A program made the translations under genes and the position numbers. Shown here piece after piece: positions 37,336-45,221 of a DNA stretch of 64,000 nucleotides (positions within the stretch are counted from its first letter, which is position 1; each line of letters opens with the position of its first letter). Below the pieces are notes generated by a model. It did not search any database. It saw only the letters and a program-made list of their open reading frames with translations, and had not been told where the DNA came from. The stretch comes from Bradyrhizobium guangdongense (GTDB lineage Bacteria; Pseudomonadota; Alphaproteobacteria; Rhizobiales; Xanthobacteraceae): contig NZ_CP030051.1 in NCBI RefSeq assembly GCF_004114975.1, positions 2,294,001-2,358,000 on the forward strand, given 5' to 3'.

Positions 37336-39138
37336 CTAGTTGGGCAGCGAGAACACGGTCAGCGTGCCGCCGAGTGCCGTGTAGTTGCTGAGGGCCGCGT
37401 AGCCGCCGACCGCGCCGAGGCCCGCGGTCGGATCAGTCAGACCTGCCGCCAGACCGATGCCGGCCCAGCCGCCCACGCCGGAGAGCACGGCAACGTACTG
37501 CTTGCCATTGTTCTCATAGGTCGTGACGTTGCCGATGATGCCGGAGGGAGTCTTGAACTTGTAGAGCTCCTTGCCGGTCTTGGCATCGACCGCCTTCAGG
37601 TAGCCTTCGAGCGTGCCGTAGAACACCACGCCGCCGGCGGTGGCGAGCGCACCCGACCAGACCGAGAACTGCTCCTTGTTCGACCAGACGATCTTGCCGG
37701 TCTTGCCATCCCAGGCGATGAAGTTACCCATGTTGGTATCGCCCTGCGGCGGATACATCGAGAGCGTCGCGCCCACATAGGGCTGGCCCGCGGTGTAGCT
37801 CACCTTGAACGGCTCGTAGTCCATGCAGACGTGGTTGGTCGGGACGTAGAACAGCTGCGTGTCCGGCGAGTAGGCTGCCGGCTGCTCGTCCTTGGTGCCC
37901 AGCGCTGCCGGGCAGATGCCCTTCACGTTGTGATCTTCACCGGCCTTGTCCGTCGAGGCCGCGTCGAGCACCTTCGGACGGCCATAGGTCGCCGAGTTCT
38001 TGTCCATGTCGACGCCGGAGGTCCAGTTCACCTTCGGATCATACTTTTCGGCGACTAGCAGTTCGCCAGTGGCGCGATCGAGCGTATAGCCGAGGCCGTT
38101 ACGATCGAAATGCGTCAGCAGCTTGCGGGCCTGGCCGTTGATCGACTGGTCGGAGAGAATCATCTCGTTGACGCCGTCATAGTCCCACTCGTCATGAGGC
38201 GTCATCTGATAGACCCACTTGGCGACGCCGGTGTCCGGGTTACGTGCCCAGATCGTCATCGACCATTTGTTGTCGCCGGGACGCTGTTTCGGATTCCAGG
38301 TCGAGGGGTTGCCCGACCCGTAATAGATCAGGTTCAGCTCGGGATCGTAGGAGATCCAGCCCCAAGTGGCGCCGCCGCCGATCTTCCACTGATCGCCTTG
38401 CCAGGTCTTGAGGCTCGAATCCTTCCCGATCGGCTTGCCGAGCGCGGTGGTCTTGTCGTCGACCAGGATCTGGTCATCAGGACCTTCCGAATAGCCGCGC
38501 CAAGCCAGCTTGCCGGTCTTGATGTCGTAAGCGCTCATGTGAGCCTGGACGCCGAATTCGCCGCCCGAGATGCCGATCAGCACCTTGTCCTTGATGACCA
38601 TCGGCGCCGAGGTGCCGGTCTCACCCTTGCTGGGATCGCCGTTCTTGGCAGTCCACGCAACCTGGCCGGTTTTGGCGTCGAGCGCGACGAGAGTCGTGTC
38701 GGCCTGATGCAGGAAGATCTTGCCGTCGCCATAGGCGAGGCCGCGGTTAACCGTATCGCAGCACATCACCGGGATGACGTTCGGGTCCTGCTTGGGCTCG
38801 TACTTCCAGACGATCTTGTTCTCGTTGGAAAGGTCAATGGCGTAGACCTTGTTCGGGAACGGCGTGTGGACGTACATCATGTTGCCGATGATCAACGGGC
38901 CACCCTCGTGACCGCGCAGCACGCCGGTCGAGAAGGTCCAGGCGACCTGGAGCTTGCCGACATTTTGTGCGTTGATCTGGTTCAGCTTGGAATAGCGGTG
39001 ATTGGCGTAGTCGCCGGTCGGCATCACCCAGTCCTTCGGGTTCTGCGACATCTTGTTCAGCTCGTCATTGGCCGACGCGGTCCCGACGGCGAGCGCCGCC
39101 GCGGAGCCAAGGAAAGTCGCCAGTAGCACCTTGCGCAT
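37336..39138 (-). CDS. xoxF: Lanthanide-dependent methanol dehydrogenase XoxF
   Basis: A 600-residue PQQ methanol dehydrogenase. The signal peptide ends ...AVGTASA. Numbering from the ATG at 39138: vicinal disulfide Cys126-Cys127 ([10 protein letters not shown]), Glu194 (GGEFG), Asn277 (GSGNPSTW), catalytic Asp319 and lanthanide-coordinating Asp321 in [11 protein letters not shown]. The Asp-x-Asp pair is diagnostic of XoxF versus calcium MxaF. It oxidises methanol to formaldehyde in the periplasm and passes electrons to XoxG. A second ATG at 39144 lies too close to the AGGAGG, so 39138 is preferred. It heads the operon xoxF-xoxG-adhC-gfa. Confidence 0.95.
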   Translation of the reverse strand: MRKVLLATFLGSAAALAVGTASANDELNKMSQNPKDWVMPTGDYANHRYSKLNQINAQNVGKLQVAWTFSTGVLRGHEGGPLIIGNMMYVHTPFPNKVYAIDLSNENKIVWKYEPKQDPNVIPVMCCDTVNRGLAYGDGKIFLHQADTTLVALDAKTGQVAWTAKNGDPSKGETGTSAPMVIKDKVLIGISGGEFGVQAHMSAYDIKTGKLAWRGYSEGPDDQILVDDKTTALGKPIGKDSSLKTWQGDQWKIGGGATWGWISYDPELNLIYYGSGNPSTWNPKQRPGDNKWSMTIWARNPDTGVAKWVYQMTPHDEWDYDGVNEMILSDQSINGQARKLLTHFDRNGLGYTLDRATGELLVAEKYDPKVNWTSGVDMDKNSATYGRPKVLDAASTDKAGEDHNVKGICPAALGTKDEQPAAYSPDTQLFYVPTNHVCMDYEPFKVSYTAGQPYVGATLSMYPPQGDTNMGNFIAWDGKTGKIVWSNKEQFSVWSGALATAGGVVFYGTLEGYLKAVDAKTGKELYKFKTPSGIIGNVTTYENNGKQYVAVLSGVGGWAGIGLAAGLTDPTAGLGAVGGYAALSNYTALGGTLTVFSLPN

Positions 39139-39653
39139 AGTCATTTCCTCCGTTGGTCTCGTTTATTGTTTCCGAAGCATTGCTTGATTTACCGGGCTTC
39201 TCGTCCGGCATCTGCTCGTGCAGGGCGGTCGCTGATGGGACCAGAAACGATACTGTGCTGTTTCCTCCTCCTGATGAGAGCTACAGGTCCGCGTGCAGGA
39301 GCGGCCCGTTCTTTTTGTTCCTGCCGCAATTCCTAACGGCTTCGTAACCGGGAAACTTGCCCAAGAGAGAAGCCGATTTGCTCGATAGCGCACGGACGCG
39401 AAGTTTTTGATTTTGCAGGAGCGAATTCAGCGGCCGCGACGTCGCGTGAGGCCGCGCTCAACGGTCAGGTTCCCCTTGACGGCGGTGCAACTAAGGCGGA
39501 GGATTAAGTTTCAAGGGTGGCAACGGAGTGATGGCGCTCGTTCTCAAAGACCGCCCAAATTTGAGGTAAACGTCACGCAATCACGGCTGAGGGCTCCAGC
39601 AAGCGCTGGTCGCGATTCGCGTCGAATCCGGGGACACACCAGTGGCTGGATTA
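39139..39653. other. Divergent promoter region between xoxF and the AraC regulator
   Basis: About 515 bp without a gene. It should hold the xoxF promoter (minus) and the regulator promoter (plus). The only clear structure is a 15-bp inverted repeat near the regulator start (39614-39628). It contains moderately AT-rich patches near 39310-39350 and 39395-39415. No sigma-54 box or known MxbDM-type site was recognised. Confidence 0.55.
39614..39628. promoter_or_regulatory. Inverted repeat GATTCG-N3-CGAATC before the AraC gene
   Basis: Perfect 6-bp arms around CGT, 26 bp upstream of the AraC-type gene start. It could be an autoregulatory operator or simply the 5' leader hairpin of that gene. The call rests only on symmetry and position. 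Confidence 0.4.
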
Positions 39654-40622
39654 ATGTCCGACACAATTCATACGCTCTCGACGACCGGACTGACGCCGAA
39701 GCGCCAGATCCAGAGCTGGATCGACGGGCTCACGAGTCTGTGTGGTCACTTCGATGTCGATCCGCTGGAGGCGTCCTCGCTTGAAGGGCGTATCGATTAC
39801 ACCACGGTCTCGCGTCTGAAGCTTTGCCAGATCGAGGTGAGCCAGCATCGCATCGCGCATACGCTGGCGCGCGCCAAGTCAAACGAACACCCTTACATCA
39901 AGATCCACTTCCAGACCTACGGCGTCTCCTATTTCGAACAGGAAGGCCGCCACATCGAGCTGAACCCCGGCGACATCCTTGCCTACGACGTCTCATGTCC
40001 GCATTTGATCGTCAGTCCCGCCTTCACGCGCCACGACGTGGTGATCGTGCCGAAGGCGCTGCTGCGCGATCGCGGCTTCCCGTCGCAGCGCATGCCGGCC
40101 TGCAAGCTGACGGCGAAGACGGGGACGGGGCGGATCGCGCACGATTTCGTCCATGCCACCTTCGACGAGGCGGCGAAACTCTCGGCCAACAGTGCGGTCG
40201 GCGTGGCCGATTCGCTGATCGACTTGTTGTTGCTGCCGCTGCGCGAGGCCGACACGATGTTCGATCGGGTCGGGCCCGAGGCGATGTATGTTCGTGCCCA
40301 ATTTTTCATCCGAGAACATCTGCGCGATCCCGATTTGTGCATCGACCAGATCTCGGCCGAGCTCGGCTGCTCCAAGCGCTATCTGCACATGTTGTTCTCC
40401 GAGCGCGGCACGACGGTGAGCGACTACATCTGGCAGGCGCGCCTTCAGAACTGCCGCCAGGAGCTCGAGGCCCACGCCGGCAAGACCATTACCGATGTGG
40501 CATTCTCCTGGGGCTTCTCGAGCTCATCGCATTTCAGCCGCGTATTCCGGAAATATTTCGGTGTGGTGCCGTCCTCCATCCACAAGGCGCAGCAGGGCGC
40601 CGTGGCGGCGGACGAGAATTAG
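39654..40622 (+). CDS. AraC-family transcriptional regulator
   Basis: A 322-residue regulator. The N-terminal two-thirds is a cupin-like sensing domain (IKIHFQTYGVSYFEQEGRHIELNPGDILAYDVSCPH). The C-terminal AraC DNA-binding domain has both helix-turn-helices (IDQISAELGCSKRYLHMLFSERGTTVSDYIW; ITDVAFSWGFSSSSHFSRVFRKYFGVVPS). It lies divergent from xoxF and convergent with the third PQQ dehydrogenase operon, so it is a strong candidate regulator of one or both. The ATG at 39654 is used; a GTG lies 12 bases upstream. The effector may be an alcohol, aldehyde or lanthanide signal (inference). Confidence 0.85.
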   Translation: MSDTIHTLSTTGLTPKRQIQSWIDGLTSLCGHFDVDPLEASSLEGRIDYTTVSRLKLCQIEVSQHRIAHTLARAKSNEHPYIKIHFQTYGVSYFEQEGRHIELNPGDILAYDVSCPHLIVSPAFTRHDVVIVPKALLRDRGFPSQRMPACKLTAKTGTGRIAHDFVHATFDEAAKLSANSAVGVADSLIDLLLLPLREADTMFDRVGPEAMYVRAQFFIREHLRDPDLCIDQISAELGCSKRYLHMLFSERGTTVSDYIWQARLQNCRQELEAHAGKTITDVAFSWGFSSSSHFSRVFRKYFGVVPSSIHKAQQGAVAADEN

Positions 40623-40677
40623 GCGCCGGCCCGCCGACTCGTCTCGGGGCTGCCAGGGCAGCCCTCCGCGACAAGGT

Positions 40678-41601
40678 TCACCGCTGAATGATCCTGGTCC
40701 ACACGTCGCCGAGGATCGCGGGCTCGTGCGGCGGCAGATAGGTCAGTCCTGCCTGCTTGGCGAATTCGGCGATCTTGCCCTCCGCGGCAAGGTCCGTCAG
40801 CGCCTTGCTGACGGCATCGACCAGGGCGGCGTCGCTGGCAAGTCCGACATAGCCGCGATTGGCACCAATTGGATAATAGTAGCCGGAGGCGGCGATAGCC
40901 GTAGCTGGATGCGCGGCACGATAGGCGTCGAAACGGGCAAGATCGATCAAGGTGGCGTCGTAGTCGCCGCGATCGAGTGCACCCAGGAGGTCGTCGCGGC
41001 CGGGGACCAGATGCGTGATGTTGTCGATCAGCCGTCCCTTGTCGAAGTTCATCAGGATCGCGTCGCCCAATGAGCCGCTCTCGACCGCGAGGCGGAGCCC
41101 GGCAAGATCGCCGATGTCGCCGATCTTGCGGTCGCGCGCCTTCGGCCCGAGCACGACGGTCATCGGCGCATAGACGTAAGGCCTGCTCGGCGCGAGCTCG
41201 CCGAGCGCAACGCGGCGGCGCCGGTCGTCGCGCGTGGCTCCGGTGAAATCCGGCAGACGCGCGGTCTTCACGCCCGGCTTGACGAGCGAATCCACCGTCA
41301 GCGCGTAGCCGCCGATCAGCGAGCATCGCCCGTCGGAGAGCAATGCATTGGCCTCGAGCTGCGGGCTGGAATCCTCATCCAGTTTGCTTTCGAACCACTG
41401 GATCTTGAGCGGCCGTCCCATCCGGTCGGCGATCGCCTGCGCCAGCAGCACGTCGAAGCCGGAATCCGGCTTGCCGCGGTGATGCGCCGAGAGCGGCGGG
41501 CGATCCTCGTCGAGGCAGATGCTGAGCGGATCGGCCGCCCACGCCGTGGCCGGAGCGGCCAGCATCGCAACAAGACCGAGCACTGGCAGCCGGCGCCTCA
41601 T
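40678..41601 (-). CDS. MoxJ/XoxJ-like periplasmic binding protein (quinoprotein-associated)
   Basis: A 307-residue exported SBP_bac_3-type protein: signal MRRRLPVLGLVAMLAAPATAWA, then LSICLDEDRPPLSAHHRGKPDSGFDVLLAQAIADRMGR and later LAGLRLAVESGSLGDAIL. No ABC permease is attached. This matches the MoxJ/XoxJ group encoded with PQQ methanol dehydrogenases and thought to assist their maturation or activation rather than transport. The ATG overlaps the upstream cytochrome stop (ATGA), so it is coupled to the operon of the third PQQ dehydrogenase. Confidence 0.82.
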   Translation of the reverse strand: MRRRLPVLGLVAMLAAPATAWAADPLSICLDEDRPPLSAHHRGKPDSGFDVLLAQAIADRMGRPLKIQWFESKLDEDSSPQLEANALLSDGRCSLIGGYALTVDSLVKPGVKTARLPDFTGATRDDRRRRVALGELAPSRPYVYAPMTVVLGPKARDRKIGDIGDLAGLRLAVESGSLGDAILMNFDKGRLIDNITHLVPGRDDLLGALDRGDYDATLIDLARFDAYRAAHPATAIAASGYYYPIGANRGYVGLASDAALVDAVSKALTDLAAEGKIAEFAKQAGLTYLPPHEPAILGDVWTRIIQR

Positions 41602-41951
41602 GGCTTCCTCCGGCTCGAGATGAAGGCCCAGAGATTTGCTATGTCGTCGTCGCTCAAGACGTCGCCCCAGGGCGGCATCCTATTGTTCTTGCCGTTCTTG
41701 ACGGTGGTGACGAAGCGCGTCTTGTCGTCCGGAAAGGCGCGCAGGTCCGGCGTGATGGTGCCGGAGTTCATCATGTTGGGGCCGTGGCAGTGCGAGCATC
41801 TTTCGGCATAGGTCGACTTGCCATGGTCGATCTGCGCCTGCAACGGATTGCCGTTCGAATCATCCGCAGCACGAACGGTCGCCGCAAGCGCGACCGTCAG
41901 CGCCGCGACGGTGGCGAGGATCGCCACCGTCCTGTGAGATGTGTTCCTCAA
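41598..41951 (-). CDS. Small c-type cytochrome paired with PQQ dehydrogenase
   Basis: A 117-residue class I cytochrome c with a signal peptide, heme-binding CSHCH (52-56) and axial Met in NRMPPWGDVLSDDDI. Its position between a PQQ dehydrogenase and a MoxJ-like gene marks it as the likely electron acceptor of that dehydrogenase. It starts at TTG (41951) with AAGGA upstream and overlaps the next gene by 4 bp. Confidence 0.87.
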   Translation of the reverse strand: MRNTSHRTVAILATVAALTVALAATVRAADDSNGNPLQAQIDHGKSTYAERCSHCHGPNMMNSGTITPDLRAFPDDKTRFVTTVKNGKNNRMPPWGDVLSDDDIANLWAFISSRRKP

Positions 41952-41963
41952 CGTTCCTTGCCG

Positions 41964-43628
41964 CTACTGCTTCACCGCAAAGACCCACAGGGAGCCGCCG
42001 GGCGGCACCTTGGCCAGCCGCTCGTCGCCGGAGAACAGCGAGTAGACGCCGCCATAGCCGCTCGTGACGGCGACGTACTGCACGCCGTCCTGCTGCCAGG
42101 TCACCGGCTGTCCCTCGATGCCGGAGCCAGTCTGGAATTGCCAAAGCTTCTTGCCGCTGTCGGCGTCGAAGGCCTCGAACTCGCCGGTCAACGCGCCCGT
42201 GAACACGACGCCGCCCGCCGTCGAGAGCACGCCGGAGAAGCGCGGAATGTCGCTCGGTGCCTCCCACTTCGCCTTGCCGGTCATCGGATCGATGGCCTTG
42301 AGGTGACCGCGCGGCCCGTCGCCCCACTCCCAGGGGTCGGTGAGGTCCATGCCGAGATACCATTCACCCTGCTTGAAGGTGGCCGGCTCCGTCTTGTACT
42401 TGCCGCCAAAGGCGAGCGTGTTGGCGTAGGCCAATCCGGTTTGCGGGTTGAACGACATCGGTTCCCAGTTCTTGCCGCCGAGGATCGACGGATAGACCGT
42501 AACCTTCTTGCCCTCGCGCGCATCCTTGACGACGTCGGTCTCGATCGGACGGCCGGTCTTCATGTCGACGCCGGTTGCCCAATTCACCTTCACGTAAGGA
42601 TTGGCCGCGAGCACCTTTCCGTTGGTGCGGTCGAGTACGTAGAAGAAACCGTTGCGATTGGCATCCATGAGCACCTTGGTCGGCTTGCCCTCGACGTTCA
42701 TGTCGGCGAGGACCATCTCGGCCACTGAGTCATAATCGAACGGATTGTTCGGTGAGAACTGATAGTGCCACTTGATCTTGCCGGTCTTGGGATCCATCGC
42801 CAGCACCGAGCAGGTGTAGAGGTTGTCGCCGGGACGCACCGCCGCATTGAACGGGCCGGGGTTGCCGATGCCCCAATAAACGGTGTTCAGCTCCGGATCG
42901 TAGGACCCTGTGATCCACGTCGAGCCACCGCCGAGCTTCCAGGTGTCGCCCTTCCACGTATCGCCGCCGGGCTCGTCCGGCGAGGGGATCGAATGGGTGC
43001 GCCAGAGATGCTTACCGGTTGCCGGGTCCCAGCCGTCGATGAAGCCGCGGGTGCCGAACTCGGCGCCGGAGATGCCGGTGATGACGACGCCGTCGGCGAC
43101 CAGCGGGGCCACCGTCATTGAATAGCCTTCCTTGATGTCGGCCGCCTTCTGCCGCCACAGCTCCTTGCCGTCCTTGGCGTCGAGTGCGATGACGTTGGCA
43201 TCGAGCGTGGTGCGGAACAGCTTGCCTTCATAGAGCGCCGCGCCGCGGTTGATGATGCCGCAGCAGACGATGCGCGGCGTCTCGGCCGGATATTCGATCT
43301 TGGATTTCCAGATCTGCTTGCCGGTCTTGGCGTCGACCGCCATGGTCGCGTTGTGCGAGGTCACGTAGATCACGCCCTGGTAGACCAGCGGCTGCGATTC
43401 TTCGCTGCGATCGTCGTTGAAGGAGTAGTTCCAGATCGGGACGAGGTTCTTGACGGTGTCTTTGTTGATCTGGTTCAGCGTCGAGAAGCGCTGGAGATTG
43501 TAACCCATCCCGTAGTTGAGAACGTTCGACGTATCGGTTGCACCCTTGACCAGTTGGTCGGTCGTCTGTGCGCTCGCAACCGAGCATGCGGATATGACGA
43601 GGCTCGCGGCCATCGCAAAACGTTTCAT
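41964..43628 (-). CDS. PQQ-dependent alcohol dehydrogenase, lanthanide type
   Basis: A 554-residue quinoprotein with signal MKRFAMAASLVISACSVASAQ. Key residues: vicinal Cys122-Cys123 (IVCCGIINRG), Glu190 (SGAEFG), Asn256 (GIGNPGPF), and Asp298/Asp300 in NPFDYDSVAEM, giving the lanthanide Asp-x-Asp signature. It differs clearly from the XoxF at 37.3-39.1 kb and may favour ethanol or longer alcohols (ExaF/PedH-like), but substrate cannot be read from sequence. It starts at ATG 43628 after GGGAGG. It forms an operon with its own cytochrome c and a MoxJ-like protein. Confidence 0.88.
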   Translation of the reverse strand: MKRFAMAASLVISACSVASAQTTDQLVKGATDTSNVLNYGMGYNLQRFSTLNQINKDTVKNLVPIWNYSFNDDRSEESQPLVYQGVIYVTSHNATMAVDAKTGKQIWKSKIEYPAETPRIVCCGIINRGAALYEGKLFRTTLDANVIALDAKDGKELWRQKAADIKEGYSMTVAPLVADGVVITGISGAEFGTRGFIDGWDPATGKHLWRTHSIPSPDEPGGDTWKGDTWKLGGGSTWITGSYDPELNTVYWGIGNPGPFNAAVRPGDNLYTCSVLAMDPKTGKIKWHYQFSPNNPFDYDSVAEMVLADMNVEGKPTKVLMDANRNGFFYVLDRTNGKVLAANPYVKVNWATGVDMKTGRPIETDVVKDAREGKKVTVYPSILGGKNWEPMSFNPQTGLAYANTLAFGGKYKTEPATFKQGEWYLGMDLTDPWEWGDGPRGHLKAIDPMTGKAKWEAPSDIPRFSGVLSTAGGVVFTGALTGEFEAFDADSGKKLWQFQTGSGIEGQPVTWQQDGVQYVAVTSGYGGVYSLFSGDERLAKVPPGGSLWVFAVKQ

Positions 43629-43968
43629 CCGTTCCTCCCAATATGCGCGCCTTTTGACGCTGCGAGCGCAACACTCCGTCGGAAAACAAAACGCGTCAAT
43701 ACGAAAGTCGAAAGCGGCTTGCCGATATGTTGGACGTCGGATGCCGGTCACCTCAGGGAAACCCGACGATCGACTCCTCACTTGTGCGCAGACGCTGAAA
43801 TAATTCCGCGGCATGAAGTTGTCTCGGGGGCGTTGCAATCGGAGGCCGTGGTCCCGCGAGTTGTGGGGCGTGCAGGTTGCAATTCCGGGCTTGAACCGAG
43901 GCAGGCTTGTGGACTTATGTAGCTTTCGAGCCCCGATGAATCAGGGCTGTTGGTCAAGGAGGTCTCAA
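43629..43968. other. Divergent regulatory gap between the PQQ dehydrogenase and lanM
   Basis: 340 bp without a gene. It contains a GTTGCAAT direct repeat (43832-43839 and 43876-43883), the element shared with pqqA (43876-43898), and an AGCCC/GGGCT small hairpin just before the lanM ribosome site. Upstream of the dehydrogenase a TTGACG is visible on the minus strand (complement near 43693-43698). Confidence 0.5.
43876..43898 (+). promoter_or_regulatory. lanM upstream element shared with pqqA
   Basis: GTTGCAATTCCGGGCTTGAA and following bases, ending 70 bp before the lanM start. A near copy (GTTCGAATCCAGGCTTGAAC) precedes pqqA at a similar distance. TTGAAC could be a -35 box with a weak -10 about 17 bp downstream. 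A common promoter or operator is inferred. Confidence 0.5.
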
Positions 43969-44361
43969 ATGATATCGCGTCATTCGGTTGCGCTTGCGCT
44001 CACGATCGCATTGCTGGCGGGGCCGGCCTGGTCGGCATCCGGCAGCGCCGTCAAGATGTTCGACACCGATAATGACGGCACAGTCGATCTCGCCGAGGTG
44101 AAGAAGGCCGCAGCCGCGCTGTTCGCAAAGCTCGACCCCGACCATGACGGGACGCTCGACGCGCGCGAATTGCGCGGACGTTTAACCGCGAAGGAACTCG
44201 GTGCCGCGGATCCCGACCATGATCGGACCCTGACGCTCGACGAGTATCTTGCCGTGGTGGAGCGACGCTTCAATGCAGCCGATCCAGACAAGGATGGAAC
44301 GCTGGACGCGAACGAGCTGAAGTCGCGCGCTGGCGGCGCATTGCTGCGGCTGCTGCGATAG
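43969..44361 (+). CDS. lanM: Lanmodulin homologue (four EF-hand periplasmic protein)
   Basis: A 130-residue protein with signal peptide (MISRHSVALALTIALLAGPAWSA) and four EF-hand loops: 32-43 DTDNDGTVDLAE, 56-67 DPDHDGTLDARE, 81-92 DPDHDRTLTLDE and 105-116 DPDKDGTLDANE. Pro at loop position 2 in three loops, gaps of only 12-13 residues between hands and the flanking helices (ELRGR, EYLAVVERRF, SRAGGALLRLLR) match lanmodulin, the picomolar lanthanide-binding protein of methylotrophs. EF3 has lost Gly6 (Arg) and Asp9 (Thr), and EF1 has Thr instead of Pro2, so metal stoichiometry may differ. AAGGAGG precedes the ATG. It is divergent from a lanthanide-type PQQ dehydrogenase. Confidence 0.9.
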   Translation: MISRHSVALALTIALLAGPAWSASGSAVKMFDTDNDGTVDLAEVKKAAAALFAKLDPDHDGTLDARELRGRLTAKELGAADPDHDRTLTLDEYLAVVERRFNAADPDKDGTLDANELKSRAGGALLRLLR

Positions 44362-44474
44362 GCAGGGGCGGAACTCTGCCCAACTTCGGAACATCGGCCG
44401 ATTCGACCTGTTCTCCTCAACATCCCCGCCCGGCGCTGGGCTCCCGCGGCGGGAAGGTTGAGGAGACGAAGCGG

Positions 44475-44801
44475 ATGAACACGAAGCGATCCATTCTTCT
44501 TGCATGCACAGCCCTGACGCTGAGCGCCGGCATGGCAGTGGCGGGTCCCTGCAAGACCAATAGCGCCAGCAACAAGGATGCCGGTTCTGGTCCTGTCACG
44601 GTGGGCTCGGCGCAGTCACATCCATCCGACGCGGCCAGCAACACCGGCCAGCATCCGCCGACCAGCACGATGAATCGCGCGAGCGGCGAAACACCGACAT
44701 CGTCCGAGGACGCGCAGCGTCAGATGCAAAGTCAGCCGACGGCGGCTCAGAGCGCCCAAGGCGCCAAGCCGAATGCGATGACGTCCGACAAGGGCTGCTG
44801 A
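44475..44801 (+). CDS. Small exported Ser/Thr/Asn-rich protein
   Basis: A 108-residue protein with signal MNTKRSILLACTALTLSAGMAVA. The mature chain begins GPCKTNSASNKDAGSGPVTVGSA and ends SDKGC, with a Cys at each end and a disordered Ser/Gln/Thr-rich middle. No family recognised. It lies 113 bp downstream of lanM on the same strand with AGGAGA ahead of its ATG, so it may be lanM-linked. A short stem (GGGCTGC/GCAGCCC, 44792-44817) overlaps its stop. Confidence 0.62.
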   Translation: MNTKRSILLACTALTLSAGMAVAGPCKTNSASNKDAGSGPVTVGSAQSHPSDAASNTGQHPPTSTMNRASGETPTSSEDAQRQMQSQPTAAQSAQGAKPNAMTSDKGC

Positions 44802-44939
44802 CCGGGAAGGGCAGCCCGCATCGAGAGGTGCGCCGCCTCGCGCGGGGGCGCTCCTCGGTCGTTGCGTTTGACCAAGAGGGAACTGGCTTTGTCCGAGAGC
44901 GAAATGCAGCCGCGAAGAATCGGCATAGAGTCGCTCGGC

Positions 44940-44961
44940 GTTCGAATCCAGGCTTGAACTG
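44940..44961 (+). promoter_or_regulatory. pqqA upstream element shared with lanM
   Basis: GTTCGAATCCAGGCTTGAAC plus two bases, ending 78 bp before pqqA. Compared with the lanM element it differs by a few substitutions and one indel; the core TCC(A/G)GGCTTGAAC(C/T)G is otherwise identical. TTGAAC followed 17 bp later by TACGTT could be the promoter. Confidence 0.5.
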
Positions 44962-45039
44962 CGTGGAGCACAGCCCTACGTTTTGCCCCGCGCGATGTCG
45001 CGCTCGAATACTTGGCTCAAAATACTTGGGGAGACCCGA

Positions 45040-45120
45040 ATGGCCTGGAAAGCTCCGAAGATCGTGGAAGTGCCGGTCGGCATGGAAATCAACATGTACG
45101 CCTGCGCTGCGCGCAAGTAA
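45040..45120 (+). CDS. pqqA: PqqA, precursor peptide of pyrroloquinoline quinone
   Basis: A 26-residue peptide, MAWKAPKIVEVPVGMEINMY followed by ACAARK. The conserved Glu16 and Tyr20 in the E-x3-Y spacing are the residues cross-linked by PqqE to form PQQ. GGGGAGA precedes the ATG. It is followed by a hairpin and then by convergent RND genes: pqqB, C, D and E are not here, so this is a free-standing pqqA copy in the lanthanide/PQQ region. Confidence 0.9.
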   Translation: MAWKAPKIVEVPVGMEINMYACAARK

Positions 45121-45130
45121 GACTGACGAT

Positions 45131-45172
45131 CTGTCACGGCTTCGATGGCGGATGCCGTCGACGCCGTGACAG
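45131..45172 (+). terminator. Hairpin after pqqA
   Basis: A 10-bp perfect stem (CTGTCACGGC / GCCGTGACAG) enclosing 22 bases, 10 bp after the pqqA stop. There is no clear T-run, but its position fits termination of the short pqqA transcript before the convergent RND gene. Confidence 0.55.
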
Positions 45173-45221
45173 TGTTCGGCGTTCGGCGCCGTTCACTCTC
45201 CGACATTGGGCGAATTTCCCT

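Noticed and set aside
43832..43883. GTTGCAAT direct repeat upstream of lanM as an operator
   Set aside because: Only 8 bp, 44 bp apart, and the first copy has no equivalent upstream of pqqA; the longer shared element is better supported.
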